This document shows, piece by piece, positions 26,545 through 33,546 of a stretch of 33,546 bases of DNA; the first letter of the stretch is position 1, and each line of letters opens with the position of its first letter. The stretch comes from Bifidobacteriaceae bacterium (lineage in GTDB: Bacteria; Actinomycetota; Actinomycetes; Actinomycetales; WQXJ01): contig JAIRRT010000059.1 in assembly GCA_031255835.1 (NCBI GenBank), positions 1-33,546 on the forward strand, read 5' to 3'. The position numbers and the translations under genes are program-made. The notes under the pieces were generated by a model. That model did no database searches, was not told the origin of the DNA, and saw only the letters and a list, made by a program, of their open reading frames with translations.

Positions 26545-29340
26545 TTAGGAGCAGCCGGAGGTTGAACCGCAGCCTTCGCACACGTGGCATGAGCCTGACG
26601 GGCGCATCTTGGTGCCGCAGGTCATGCACATTGGGGAATCGGCTTCACGGCCCTGCAGGGCATCCATCAGTTCAGCCGAGGAATGGACCGCCCGGTTGGT
26701 CCCGGCAGCCGGCTCAATCTCCAGCCCCTGGGACATTGGACCATCATCCACCGACAGTTCCTCATATGACCCGGTTTCCAGCTGACGATGCCGCTCTGTG
26801 GCCGTGTAGATTCCCAGTGCGTCGCGGGTTTCAAAGGGGAGATAGTCCAGAGCCAGGCGGCGGAAGATGTAGTCCATCACCGAGTGGGCCATGCGGACAT
26901 CAGGATCATCGGTCAGGCCGGAGGGTTCAAACCTCTGGTTGACAAACTTTTGGACAAAGCTTTCCAGCGGGACGCCGTATTGCAGACCGATGGAAACAGC
27001 AATGGAGAACGCGTCCATCACACCGGCGAGGGTGGACCCCTGCTTGCCGAGCTTCAGGAACACCTCACCCAAACCATCATCGGGATATGAACCGGACGTG
27101 ATATAGCCCTGGGCGCCGGCCACCGAGAAGGAGGTTGTTACTGAGGGGCGTTGTTTGGGGAGGCGGCGGCGGACTGCTCGGGGGGTGGGGGGTGCGTCAT
27201 CGGACTTGGTGGTTTTGGTTGAGTCTGACACATCTGACAAAGGCTGGGAGACCTTGCAGTTGTCACGGTAGATGGCCAGGGCTTTGACGCCGAGTTTCCA
27301 GCCCTCGAAGTAGATCGACTCAATATCGGCCACGGAGGCTGATTCGGGCAGGTTGACTGTCTTGGAGATGGCGCCGGACAAGAACGGCTGGACAGCTGCC
27401 ATCATTCGGACGTGACCCATTGGGGCAATGGCCCGGCGGCCCACGGCACAATCGAACACCTCGACGTGCTCGGGGCGCAGTCCGGGCGCGTCAACCACAT
27501 GGCCGTGGGCTGTGATGAACTCGACAATCGCCTCGATTGTCTCTTCTGGATAGTTGAGCCGGCGCAACGCAATCGGGACGGTCTGGTTGACTATCCGCAT
27601 CGATGCCCCGCCAACCATCTTCTTGTATTTCACCAGCGAGAAATCCGGTTCGATGCCGGTGGTGTCGCAATCCATCATGAACCCGATGGTGCCTGTGGGC
27701 GCCAGGACTGAGACCTGGGCGTTGCGCCAACCGTGGGCTGCCCCCAACGCCACGGCCGTCTCCCACGTCTTGCCGGCTGCCCGCAGAATGTCGCCATCCA
27801 GTGATGCCACTGGCACAAGAGCGTCATTCGCGGCATGGTGCTTGCGCAGCACACGGGCGTGGGCTTCCCCGTTCAGGGCCAGGCCCTCATACGGGCCAAC
27901 CACCGCGGCCAGTTCAGCTGAGCGACGGTACGCCGTGGCCGTCATCAGGGAGGTGATGGCAGCAGCCAGGGCGCGGCCGCCGTCCGAATCATAGGCGAGG
28001 CCAGAGGCCATGAGCAGCGCACCGAGGTTCGCGTAGCCGATGCCCAGTTGCCGGTATGCGCGGGTTGTCGTGGCGATTGGGTCGGTTGGGAAATCGGCAA
28101 AGCTGATCGAGATTTCCATCGCTGTGATCACCAACTCAACTGCCGTGGTGAAACGCGCGGTGTCAAACGTTCCGTCCGGCTGGAGGAACGCCAACAGGTT
28201 CAAAGACGCCAGGTTGCACGAGGAGTTGTCCAGGTGCATGTATTCGGAGCAGGGGTTCGATGCCGTGATCCTGCCGGTTTCAGGCGACGTGTGCCACGAG
28301 TTGATCGTATCGTCATATTGAATCCCTGGATCAGCGCATTCCCAGGCGGCTTGAGAGACGGTGTGGAACAGCTCACGGGCATCAACCGATTCGACTGCCT
28401 CCCCAGTGGTGCGGGCACGCAAATCGAACTTCTCGCCAGCCTCGACAGCCCGCATGAACGCATCAGAAACTCGCACAGAGTTGTTGGCGTTTTGGTATTG
28501 GACCGAAGAGATATCCCGGCCGTCCAGGTCCATATCGAACCCGGCTTCACGTAGAGCCCGGATCTTCTTCTCCTCGTGTGATTTTGTCAAAACGAACTCG
28601 ACAATGTCCGGGTGGTCAATGTCCAGTACAACCATCTTCGCGGCCCGGCGCGTTGCACCACCGGACTTGATTGTGCCAGCTGAAGCATCAGCCCCACGCA
28701 TAAACGACACCGGCCCTGAAGCAGTCCCACCAGATGAACGCAACAGTTCCTTCGAGGAACGGATACGCGACAGGTTTACACCTGCCCCTGAACCGCCCTT
28801 GAAAATCATGCCCTCTTCGGTGTACCAGTTCAGGATCGAAGTCATCGTATCGTCAACCGACAAAATGAAGCAGGCTGAAACCTGTTGAGGTGCGGTGGTA
28901 CCTACGTTGAACCAGACCGGAGAGTTGAAGGAAAACACTTGGTGCACAAGCATCCAGGTGAGCTCCTCGCCAAAGATGCGGGCGTCATCGTCGGTGGCGA
29001 AATAGCCGGCGTCTTGGCCGGCCGAGACGTACTTGCCAACCACCCGGTCAATGATCTGGCGCAGCGAGTACTCCCTATCTGGGGTGCCGACGGTGCCACG
29101 GAAGTACTTGGTTGCCACGATGGTGGAGGCGTTGACGGACCAGAACTCGGGGAACTCGACGTCCTTCTGCTCGAAGACCGTCTGACCTGTCTTCCAGTTG
29201 GTTTGCACCACGTCGCGCCGCTCCCAGGTGACCTCCTCATACGGGTGGACCCCAGCGGTGGTGAACACCCGCTCAATGCGCAGCGCCTTGGGCCCCGAGT
29301 CGGTGTCCGGGTGCGTGCCGGTCTGGTTCAGGTCGGTCAT
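26545..29340 (-). CDS. nrdJ: Class II (adenosylcobalamin-dependent) ribonucleotide reductase
   Basis: Reduces ribonucleotides to deoxyribonucleotides with vitamin B12. The ATG at 29340 gives 931 residues, with AAGGAG nine bases upstream; the 22-codon extension overlaps nrdR. Cys157 (VSACFIL), Cys364 (NPCSE) and Cys375 (SSCNLASLN) match the redox pair and thiyl cysteines; the last two are 11 apart, as in other class II enzymes. WYTEEGMIFKGGSGAGVNLS and QVSVLAPTGTIGFMMDCDT fit the family, as does GYITSGSYPDDGLGE in the C-terminal part. The end has a Cys-rich zinc motif, CMTCGTKM-CHVC-CGSTSGC. It is co-transcribed with nrdR one base upstream. Confidence 0.97.
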   Translation of the reverse strand: MTDLNQTGTHPDTDSGPKALRIERVFTTAGVHPYEEVTWERRDVVQTNWKTGQTVFEQKDVEFPEFWSVNASTIVATKYFRGTVGTPDREYSLRQIIDRVVGKYVSAGQDAGYFATDDDARIFGEELTWMLVHQVFSFNSPVWFNVGTTAPQQVSACFILSVDDTMTSILNWYTEEGMIFKGGSGAGVNLSRIRSSKELLRSSGGTASGPVSFMRGADASAGTIKSGGATRRAAKMVVLDIDHPDIVEFVLTKSHEEKKIRALREAGFDMDLDGRDISSVQYQNANNSVRVSDAFMRAVEAGEKFDLRARTTGEAVESVDARELFHTVSQAAWECADPGIQYDDTINSWHTSPETGRITASNPCSEYMHLDNSSCNLASLNLLAFLQPDGTFDTARFTTAVELVITAMEISISFADFPTDPIATTTRAYRQLGIGYANLGALLMASGLAYDSDGGRALAAAITSLMTATAYRRSAELAAVVGPYEGLALNGEAHARVLRKHHAANDALVPVASLDGDILRAAGKTWETAVALGAAHGWRNAQVSVLAPTGTIGFMMDCDTTGIEPDFSLVKYKKMVGGASMRIVNQTVPIALRRLNYPEETIEAIVEFITAHGHVVDAPGLRPEHVEVFDCAVGRRAIAPMGHVRMMAAVQPFLSGAISKTVNLPESASVADIESIYFEGWKLGVKALAIYRDNCKVSQPLSDVSDSTKTTKSDDAPPTPRAVRRRLPKQRPSVTTSFSVAGAQGYITSGSYPDDGLGEVFLKLGKQGSTLAGVMDAFSIAVSIGLQYGVPLESFVQKFVNQRFEPSGLTDDPDVRMAHSVMDYIFRRLALDYLPFETRDALGIYTATERHRQLETGSYEELSVDDGPMSQGLEIEPAAGTNRAVHSSAELMDALQGREADSPMCMTCGTKMRPSGSCHVCEGCGSTSGCS

Positions 29341-29341
29341 A

Positions 29342-29815
29342 TCAGGTTGCTCCTTGGGTTGGATCTGGTTGGACTTCGGCCCGCAAGGCCGCGATCTCCG
29401 CTTCAAAATCTGCCAGGCTGGCGAAGCCGCGATACACCGAGGCGAACCTCAGGTAGGCGACCTCGTCGAGTTGACGCAGTGAGGGCAGGACCTCCAGGCC
29501 GATCTCGTGGGCGTCGATCTCGGCGGCACCGCGGCCGCGGATGGTCTCTTCGACCCCGTGGGCGAGCCGGGCCAGATCATCCTCCGAGACAGGCCTGCCC
29601 TGACAGGCTTTGCGCACGCCGGCCAGCACCTTCTCGCGCCGGAACGGCTCGGTGGTGCCGGACCGTTTGACAACGGACAGGCTGGCGGTCTCCACCGTGG
29701 TGAAGCGCCTGCCGCACGCCTGACACTGGCGGCGACGACGGGTGCTCGCACCATCGTCCGATGTGCGCGAATCGACAACCCGCGAATCATCATGCCGGCA
29801 GAACGGGCAGTGCAT
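29342..29815 (-). CDS. nrdR: Ribonucleotide reductase repressor NrdR
   Basis: A (d)ATP-sensing repressor of ribonucleotide reductase genes. The ATG at 29815 gives 157 residues; the longer open frame is intergenic. Residues 1-35 form a zinc ribbon ([17 protein letters not shown], with [10 protein letters not shown] at about 31-40). The ATP-cone domain follows at about 49-139 ([20 protein letters not shown], then [19 protein letters not shown]). It is the first gene of the nrdR-nrdJ pair and probably represses it through the boxes upstream. Confidence 0.96.
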   Translation of the reverse strand: MHCPFCRHDDSRVVDSRTSDDGASTRRRRQCQACGRRFTTVETASLSVVKRSGTTEPFRREKVLAGVRKACQGRPVSEDDLARLAHGVEETIRGRGAAEIDAHEIGLEVLPSLRQLDEVAYLRFASVYRGFASLADFEAEIAALRAEVQPDPTQGAT

Positions 29816-29874
29816 GGTCCCCTTCGTTCTTGAAAAAAAGTCGCCTCGGCGGTTCGGCCCCTTGGACCCGGCGA

Positions 29875-29922
29875 CCACCACATATGCCGCTGGGCGCCAG
29901 AGACGACCACTACATCTGGGGC
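29875..29922 (-). promoter_or_regulatory. Pair of NrdR boxes 32 bp apart
   Basis: CCACCACATATGCCGC (29875-29890) and CCACTACATCTGGGGC (29907-29922) share 12 of 16 bases and resemble the NrdR box (near-palindromic, ACAC-AT-rich-GTGT). Their 32-bp spacing is three helical turns, the arrangement reported for NrdR operators. They lie 60-107 bp upstream of nrdR, so autoregulation and nrdJ control are inferred. Confidence 0.65.
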
Positions 29923-30019
29923 GCAACACTACGAGTCTGAAGCGCCTCGCGCAACCCCGCCGCGCCAGTGATTCGCGCGTGTCCGGCGGGGCGGCAAAGC
30001 GACACGCCGAAGGCCGATG

Positions 30020-30035
30020 TCGTACAACTGTTCGC
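30020..30035 (+). promoter_or_regulatory. LexA (SOS) box
   Basis: TCGTACAACTGTTCGC matches the actinobacterial SOS box TCGAAC-N4-GTTCGA at 10 of 12 defined positions. It lies 74 bp upstream of the lexA start, the place expected for autoregulation. Confidence 0.8.
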
Positions 30036-30057
30036 GCATCTGATGCTTTGTGGCGTA

Positions 30058-30089
30058 GGGTTGGGGCCGACCACAAACAGCCCCAACCC
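30058..30089 (+). promoter_or_regulatory. 10-bp perfect stem-loop in front of lexA
   Basis: GGGTTGGGGC (30058-30067) and GCCCCAACCC (30080-30089) form a perfect stem with a 12-nt loop. It ends 19 bp before the lexA ATG and 8 bp before the GGAGG SD. Whether it is in the mRNA leader depends on the transcription start, which I cannot place. A possible -10 element, TAGGGT, overlaps its left edge (30056-30061). Confidence 0.6.
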
Positions 30090-30108
30090 ATCGACGCGGA
30101 GGGTCGCC

Positions 30109-30792
30109 ATGGCGCGTGTCAGCAAGTCGAAGAGGTGGGTGGCAGTCTCCGGACTGACCGACCGCCAAAAGGAAGTACTCAAGGTCATCGAGGACTCAGT
30201 TCGCAACCGCGGCTACGCCCCTTCGATGCGGGAAATTGGCGAGATTGTGGGTCTGACCAGCCCTTCTAGTGTCAAGCATCAGCTGCTCGCCCTGGAAGCC
30301 AAGGGCTATATTCGCCGCGACCCCAACCGTCCGCGCGCCCTGGAACTGCTCGCAACATCGGCCCGGCTGCCGTTCTCAGCTTCCGAAATGGCCGCACGAG
30401 CCTCAGAGCGCAAACCCGAGCCGGTGCTGGTTCCGCTGGTGGGCCGGATCGCCGCAGGCGGCCCGATCATGGCCGAGCAATCCTTGGAAGATGTGCTGCC
30501 GTTGCCACGCGAACTGGTGGGCGATGGCGAGCTGTTCATGCTGCGCGTGCTTGGCGATTCGATGAGCGGCGTGGCGATCTGTGATGGCGACTGGGTTGTG
30601 GTCCGCTCCCAGCCCACCGCCGAGAACGGCGAGATTGTTGCAGCCTTGCTCGATGACGAGGCCACCGTAAAAACCTGGAAACGCGCCGAAGGCATCGCCT
30701 GGCTGCTGCCAGCCAACCCCTCATACCCACCCATCCCCGCTGCGAACGCAACAATCCTCGGCCGAGTGGTGGCGGTCCTAAGAGCCCTCTAG
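30109..30792 (+). CDS. lexA: SOS repressor LexA
   Basis: Represses DNA-damage genes and self-cleaves when RecA is activated. ATG 30109 (227 residues) has GGAGG six bases upstream; the longer open frame starts before the LexA box and is not used. The N-terminal winged helix covers about 15-80 ([16 protein letters not shown], then [20 protein letters not shown]). The cleavage site is Ala116-Gly117 in RIAAGGPI. The catalytic dyad is Ser151 (VLGDSMSG) and Lys188 (ATVKTWKR). All functional residues are present. It is divergent from nrdR-nrdJ and convergent with the methyltransferase, with only 5 bp between the two stops. Confidence 0.97.
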   Translation: MARVSKSKRWVAVSGLTDRQKEVLKVIEDSVRNRGYAPSMREIGEIVGLTSPSSVKHQLLALEAKGYIRRDPNRPRALELLATSARLPFSASEMAARASERKPEPVLVPLVGRIAAGGPIMAEQSLEDVLPLPRELVGDGELFMLRVLGDSMSGVAICDGDWVVVRSQPTAENGEIVAALLDDEATVKTWKRAEGIAWLLPANPSYPPIPAANATILGRVVAVLRAL

Positions 30793-30797
30793 GAGTT

Positions 30798-31436
30798 CTA
30801 CGGGTTCTGTGCGCCGCGGGGATGCCCTGTCCGCAGGACCCGGTCACCCTTGGCGCTAGCCAACCGGTCCGTGGGGTGGCCTAGCTGGTTCAGTTGGGCC
30901 TGAATCGAATCCGCCCCCAAGTGCCGTCCGATGACGAAGTCGGCCTGGCCATCCGGTGCCAGCCGCGCAGTCCAATCGGTCAGCAACTCCACCAACGCAG
31001 CCTTGCCGATCCTGACCGGCGGGTTGGACCAGATCGCATCGACGCTGGTCAGCGCCGCAGTTTCGCTCGGATCCAACGTGACCACATTGGTCAGCCCCAG
31101 CCTGTCCGCGTTGATTTCAGTCAGCTCGCGGGCCGCCTGGTTGACATCGATGGCCGCCACCTGTGCGCGGGGGGCAAGGGACGCCATCGTCAGCGTCAGG
31201 GGGCCCCAACCGCAACCAAGATCGACAAGCAGACCCGCCGGCGGCAGCCCGTGCATGGGGCCGAGCCGCGCCAACGTCCGCAACAGCACCGCGGTTCCAA
31301 GATCGATCCGGCTGGCCGAGAACACACCCGCCGCGGTGGCCACAGTGACAGGCCGGCCGGCGATGACGACCTGGAGATCACGCAGGGTGCCGCGGTCCAG
31401 CGGTGCGGACTTGAAGTAGTGGGAGCCGGGCGGCAC
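30798..31436 (-). CDS. RsmC-like class I SAM-dependent methyltransferase
   Basis: A 212-residue methyltransferase of the RsmC/RlmG-like family (MTS domain), probably acting on guanine in rRNA. The start SHYFKSAP is the family's HYF entry. FSASRIDLGTAVLL and the SAM-binding motif LVDLGCGWGPLTLTMA come next. IDVNQAARELTEINA holds the acidic ribose-binding residue. The catalytic IWSNPPVRIGK, an NPP-x motif, indicates N-methylation of a base. It is shorter than E. coli RsmC, which has an extra N-terminal copy. The GTG start at 31436 has only a weak SD. The exact target nucleotide is not inferable. Confidence 0.88.
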   Translation of the reverse strand: MPPGSHYFKSAPLDRGTLRDLQVVIAGRPVTVATAAGVFSASRIDLGTAVLLRTLARLGPMHGLPPAGLLVDLGCGWGPLTLTMASLAPRAQVAAIDVNQAARELTEINADRLGLTNVVTLDPSETAALTSVDAIWSNPPVRIGKAALVELLTDWTARLAPDGQADFVIGRHLGADSIQAQLNQLGHPTDRLASAKGDRVLRTGHPRGAQNP

Positions 31437-31501
31437 AGGGCAAGCTTAACGGCCCTCTGGCTGGTCAAGGCGGACCGTCCGTGGCAGGCTTGGTTGGCCC
31501 C

Positions 31502-31540
31502 AGGGGCGCATGGCAAGGGGCGCATGAACCTAGGGGCGTG
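31502..31540. repeat. Short direct repeats just upstream of hflX
   Basis: AGGGGCGCATG occurs at 31502-31512 and 31516-31526, and AGGGGCGTG at 31532-31540, directly ahead of the hflX SD (AAGGAGG at 31541-31547). Spacing is 14 and 16 bp. They could be operator sites or chance duplications. Confidence 0.5.
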
Positions 31541-31554
31541 AAGGAGGAATCGCA

Positions 31555-33006
31555 GTGGGCGCAAACGAAGACGAGGTGGATGTCGAGTCGATTTTGGCGT
31601 CCTTTGCAGGCACGGCGCTGGGGCAGGACCAGGACGTGGATTCAGCTGAGCTTGCCGAACGTGCGGCGGTGGGCCGGACGGCTCGGATATCTACAGAGCG
31701 GGCTGACGTCAGCGAGGTTGAATACCGCCAGCTCAGGTTGGAGCAGGTCATTCTGGTTGGGCTTTGGGGATCCCAAACGAGTTTGGAGCAGGCCCAGGTG
31801 TCGCTGCGTGAGTTGGCGGCGTTGGCGCAAACGGCCGGATCGCAGGTGCTGGAGGCGGTTGTTCAGCGGCGGGACAAGCCGGACCCGGCCACCTACCTTG
31901 GATCGGGCAAGGCCACCGAGGTGGGCGGATTGGTTGCGGCCCTCGGGGCGGACACGGTGATTGTCGATGGCGAATTGGCGCCGTCCCAGCGCAGGGCGTT
32001 GGAGGATGCGGTGGACGCCAAGGTGGTGGACCGCACAGCGGTGATCCTGGACATTTTCGCTCAGCACGCCCAGTCGCGTGAGGGCAAAGCCCAGGTCGAG
32101 TTGGCTCAACTTGAGTATTTGCTACCTCGGTTGCGTGGCTGGGGTGAGTCGATGTCCCGCCAGGCTGGCGGGCGGGTGGCCGGAGGTGCCGGCATCGGCT
32201 CACGTGGGCCAGGTGAGACCAAGATCGAGTTGGACCGCCGGAGGATTCGCACCCGGATTGCCCGGCTGCGTCGCGAACTTGCACAGATGGCGCCAGCCAG
32301 GGTGACGCGACGGGCCAAGCGGCGGCGGTCTGCGGTGCCGTCTGTGGTCATAGTCGGGTACACCAACGCTGGAAAGTCGACGCTGTTGAACAGGCTGTCT
32401 GGGGCGGACGTGCTGGTGGGCAACGCGCTCTTCGCAACGCTCGATCCGACGGTCAGGCGGGCTGAGACGCCGGATGGGCGGGCCTACACACTGACTGACA
32501 CAGTTGGATTTGTGCGGGATCTGCCGCACGAGTTGGTTGAGGCATTCCGTTCCACCCTTGAGGAGGTTGGCCAGGCTGACCTGGTGCTTCACCTGGTTGA
32601 CGCCTCACATGATGATCCGGAAGGTCAGATTCGAGCCGTCCGGGAAGTGGTTGCTGGAATCGATCAAGCCGATCAGATTCCGGAGCTACTTGTGGCCGGA
32701 AAGGTCGATGCAGCCGAGCCGGATGCGTTGGCCGGGCTCATGGCGCGCCACCCGGCGGCGGTGGCGGTCTCAGCCAGAACCGGGGAGGGGATGGATGATC
32801 TAGCCGCCCGCATCGCTGAGGCGCTGCCCCGCCCCGAGGTGGAGGTCGATGTGGTGGTGCCATTTGACCGCGGTGACCTGGTGAACCTTGTCCACGAGCA
32901 CGGCGAGGTACTGGAGCAGGACTACCTGGCCGCCGGCACCCACCTGGTGGCCAAAGTGGACCCAGCCCTGGCCGCCCAACTCACCCAAGCCGCCAGCCAG
33001 GCGTGA
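31555..33006 (+). CDS. hflX: GTPase HflX
   Basis: A ribosome-associated GTPase that splits stalled ribosomes. The 483-residue protein has an N-terminal HflX domain (about 55-220) with DPATYLGSGKATEV, VDGELAPSQRRALED and VVDRTAVILDIFAQHAQS, and a linker with GIGSRGPGETKIELDRRRI. The GTPase domain has G1 GYTNAGKS (268-275), G2 in LFATLDPT, G3 DTVGF (315-319) and G5 SARTG. The G4 motif, normally NKxD, reads GKVD (in LLVAGKVDAAE), so the base-contacting Asn is Gly. The GTG start at 31555 has AAGGAGG seven bases upstream. A C-terminal domain of about 90 residues completes the family layout. Confidence 0.95.
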   Translation: MGANEDEVDVESILASFAGTALGQDQDVDSAELAERAAVGRTARISTERADVSEVEYRQLRLEQVILVGLWGSQTSLEQAQVSLRELAALAQTAGSQVLEAVVQRRDKPDPATYLGSGKATEVGGLVAALGADTVIVDGELAPSQRRALEDAVDAKVVDRTAVILDIFAQHAQSREGKAQVELAQLEYLLPRLRGWGESMSRQAGGRVAGGAGIGSRGPGETKIELDRRRIRTRIARLRRELAQMAPARVTRRAKRRRSAVPSVVIVGYTNAGKSTLLNRLSGADVLVGNALFATLDPTVRRAETPDGRAYTLTDTVGFVRDLPHELVEAFRSTLEEVGQADLVLHLVDASHDDPEGQIRAVREVVAGIDQADQIPELLVAGKVDAAEPDALAGLMARHPAAVAVSARTGEGMDDLAARIAEALPRPEVEVDVVVPFDRGDLVNLVHEHGEVLEQDYLAAGTHLVAKVDPALAAQLTQAASQA

Positions 33007-33069
33007 CGCCGGTAGCGAAAACAGGGCAATGGAGGCTCGGCGCCCGTCGGTGTGCAGCGAATTGCGCAT

Positions 33070-33075
33070 TAGCAT
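33070..33075 (+). promoter_or_regulatory. Possible -10 element for leaderless dapF
   Basis: TAGCAT fits the actinobacterial TANNNT -10 consensus and lies seven bases before the GTG at 33083, which has no SD. This spacing is typical of leaderless transcripts in Actinobacteria. No good -35 is seen. Confidence 0.4.
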
Positions 33076-33082
33076 TGCCCGC

Positions 33083-33546
33083 GTGAATGGCCTCCCCAAT
33101 CCCGATTTCACCGGGCTGACGTTTGTTAAAGGGCACGGCACCGAGAACGACTTCGTCCTCTACGCCGACCCTGACGGCGTGCTGCCGATGGACGCCCAGA
33201 CCGCCGCATGGATGGCTGACCGGCGCCGCGGCATCGGCGCTGACGGCGTCATCCGGGCGGTGCGGACCTCTGCGGCCGATGAGATCGTGGCAGGCCTGGG
33301 CGTTGAGGCGTTCGAGGCCGACTGGTTCATGGACTACCGCAACGCGGACGGATCGGTTGCCGAGATGTGCGGCAACGGCGCCCGGGTGTTTGTCGAGTTC
33401 CTCCAGGCCGCCGGGCTGGCCGATCTCCCCGAGGGCAAATGCATGCCCATAGCCACCCGCGGCGGTGTCCGCCAGGTCTGGCGCGAGGGCCACAACTACG
33501 CAGTTGACATGGGCAAATGGACCTTCCCCACTGACTCTTCCACCCC
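33083..33546 (+). CDS. dapF: Diaminopimelate epimerase, 5' part (cut by window end)
   Basis: Converts LL- to meso-diaminopimelate, the precursor for lysine and the DAP in peptidoglycan. Only the first 154 codons are present; the frame is still open at the last base. The conserved start FVKGHGTENDFVL, RRRGIGADGVI, MDYRNADGSVAEMCGNGARV (catalytic Cys96) and IATRGGV are seen. GTG 33083 is preferred because the family starts about ten residues before FVKGHGT. A TTG at 33062 and an ATG at 33029 are in the same frame without a good SD. It follows hflX by 76 bp, the same order as in mycobacteria. Confidence 0.93.
   Translation, partial: MNGLPNPDFTGLTFVKGHGTENDFVLYADPDGVLPMDAQTAAWMADRRRGIGADGVIRAVRTSAADEIVAGLGVEAFEADWFMDYRNADGSVAEMCGNGARVFVEFLQAAGLADLPEGKCMPIATRGGVRQVWREGHNYAVDMGKWTFPTDSST

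Noticed and set aside
29926-29941. ACACTACGAGTCTGAA as a third NrdR box
   Set aside because: It shares only CACTA with the others and stands 19 bp from the nearest box, out of the usual helical spacing.
29816-30091. 92-codon upstream extension of nrdR
   Set aside because: NrdR always starts with the MxCPxC zinc ribbon, found at ATG 29815. The extension covers the predicted operators.
1-33546. CRISPR arrays, tRNA or rRNA genes, insertion sequences, prophage or toxin-antitoxin genes
   Set aside because: None could be supported. The repeats seen are short, local and mostly in coding or intergenic low-complexity sequence.

Overview
This is a high-G+C stretch of actinobacterial chromosome made up almost entirely of core genes. 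Three things point to Actinomycetia: the gene order (lexA, nrdR, hflX and dapF near each other; a DUF3040 gene and dinB beside mraZ; pyrG followed by a NUDIX gene, as in mycobacteria), the actinobacterial LexA-box form TCG-AC-N4-GTTCG, and frequent GTG/TTG starts with strong Shine-Dalgarno (SD) sequences. I cannot place it to genus. No transposase, integrase, CRISPR array, tRNA or rRNA was found.

Layout. (1) 1-291 is the 3' end of a bacterial Ig-like (Big2-type) protein, convergent with the next block. (2) 409-5872, minus strand: in transcription order a GT4 glycosyltransferase, pyrG, an ADP-ribose-type NUDIX hydrolase, an Lrp/AsnC regulator and alanine dehydrogenase (ald). (3) 5932-20461, minus strand: a full division and cell-wall (dcw) operon in the order mraZ-rsmH-ftsL-ftsI-murE-murF-mraY-murD-ftsW-murG-murC-ftsQ. 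Almost every junction overlaps by 4-10 nt. ftsZ does not follow ftsQ; the GT4 gene does. (4) 20462-20930 is a 469-bp gap holding a 10-bp-phased MraZ operator and an unusual set of inverted and direct repeats. (5) 20931-24026, minus strand: a DUF3040 membrane protein, dinB (Pol IV), a cold-shock protein whose leader contains two mutually exclusive hairpins, and a PAC2-family protein. (6) 24160-26523, plus strand: a HelD-family RNA polymerase-recycling ATPase. (7) 26545-29815, minus strand: nrdR-nrdJ, encoding a class II (B12) ribonucleotide reductase and its repressor, divergent from lexA (30109-30792). The space between carries two NrdR-like boxes 32 bp apart and a LexA box. (8) An RsmC-like methyltransferase (minus), hflX (plus) and the 5' part of dapF (plus, cut by the window end).

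How the genes fit together. The dcw block builds lipid II from UDP-MurNAc (MurC, D, E, F, then MraY and MurG). FtsW and FtsI polymerise and cross-link it at the septum, with FtsQ and FtsL as regulators. MurE has a DNPR motif, which suggests diaminopimelate is added, and dapF lies in the same window. dinB, lexA and nrdRJ are DNA-damage and dNTP genes.

I see no obviously new multi-gene system. The strongest candidates for undescribed biology are regulatory: the cspA leader switch, the mraZ-DUF3040 repeat cluster, and the rewired end of the dcw operon.
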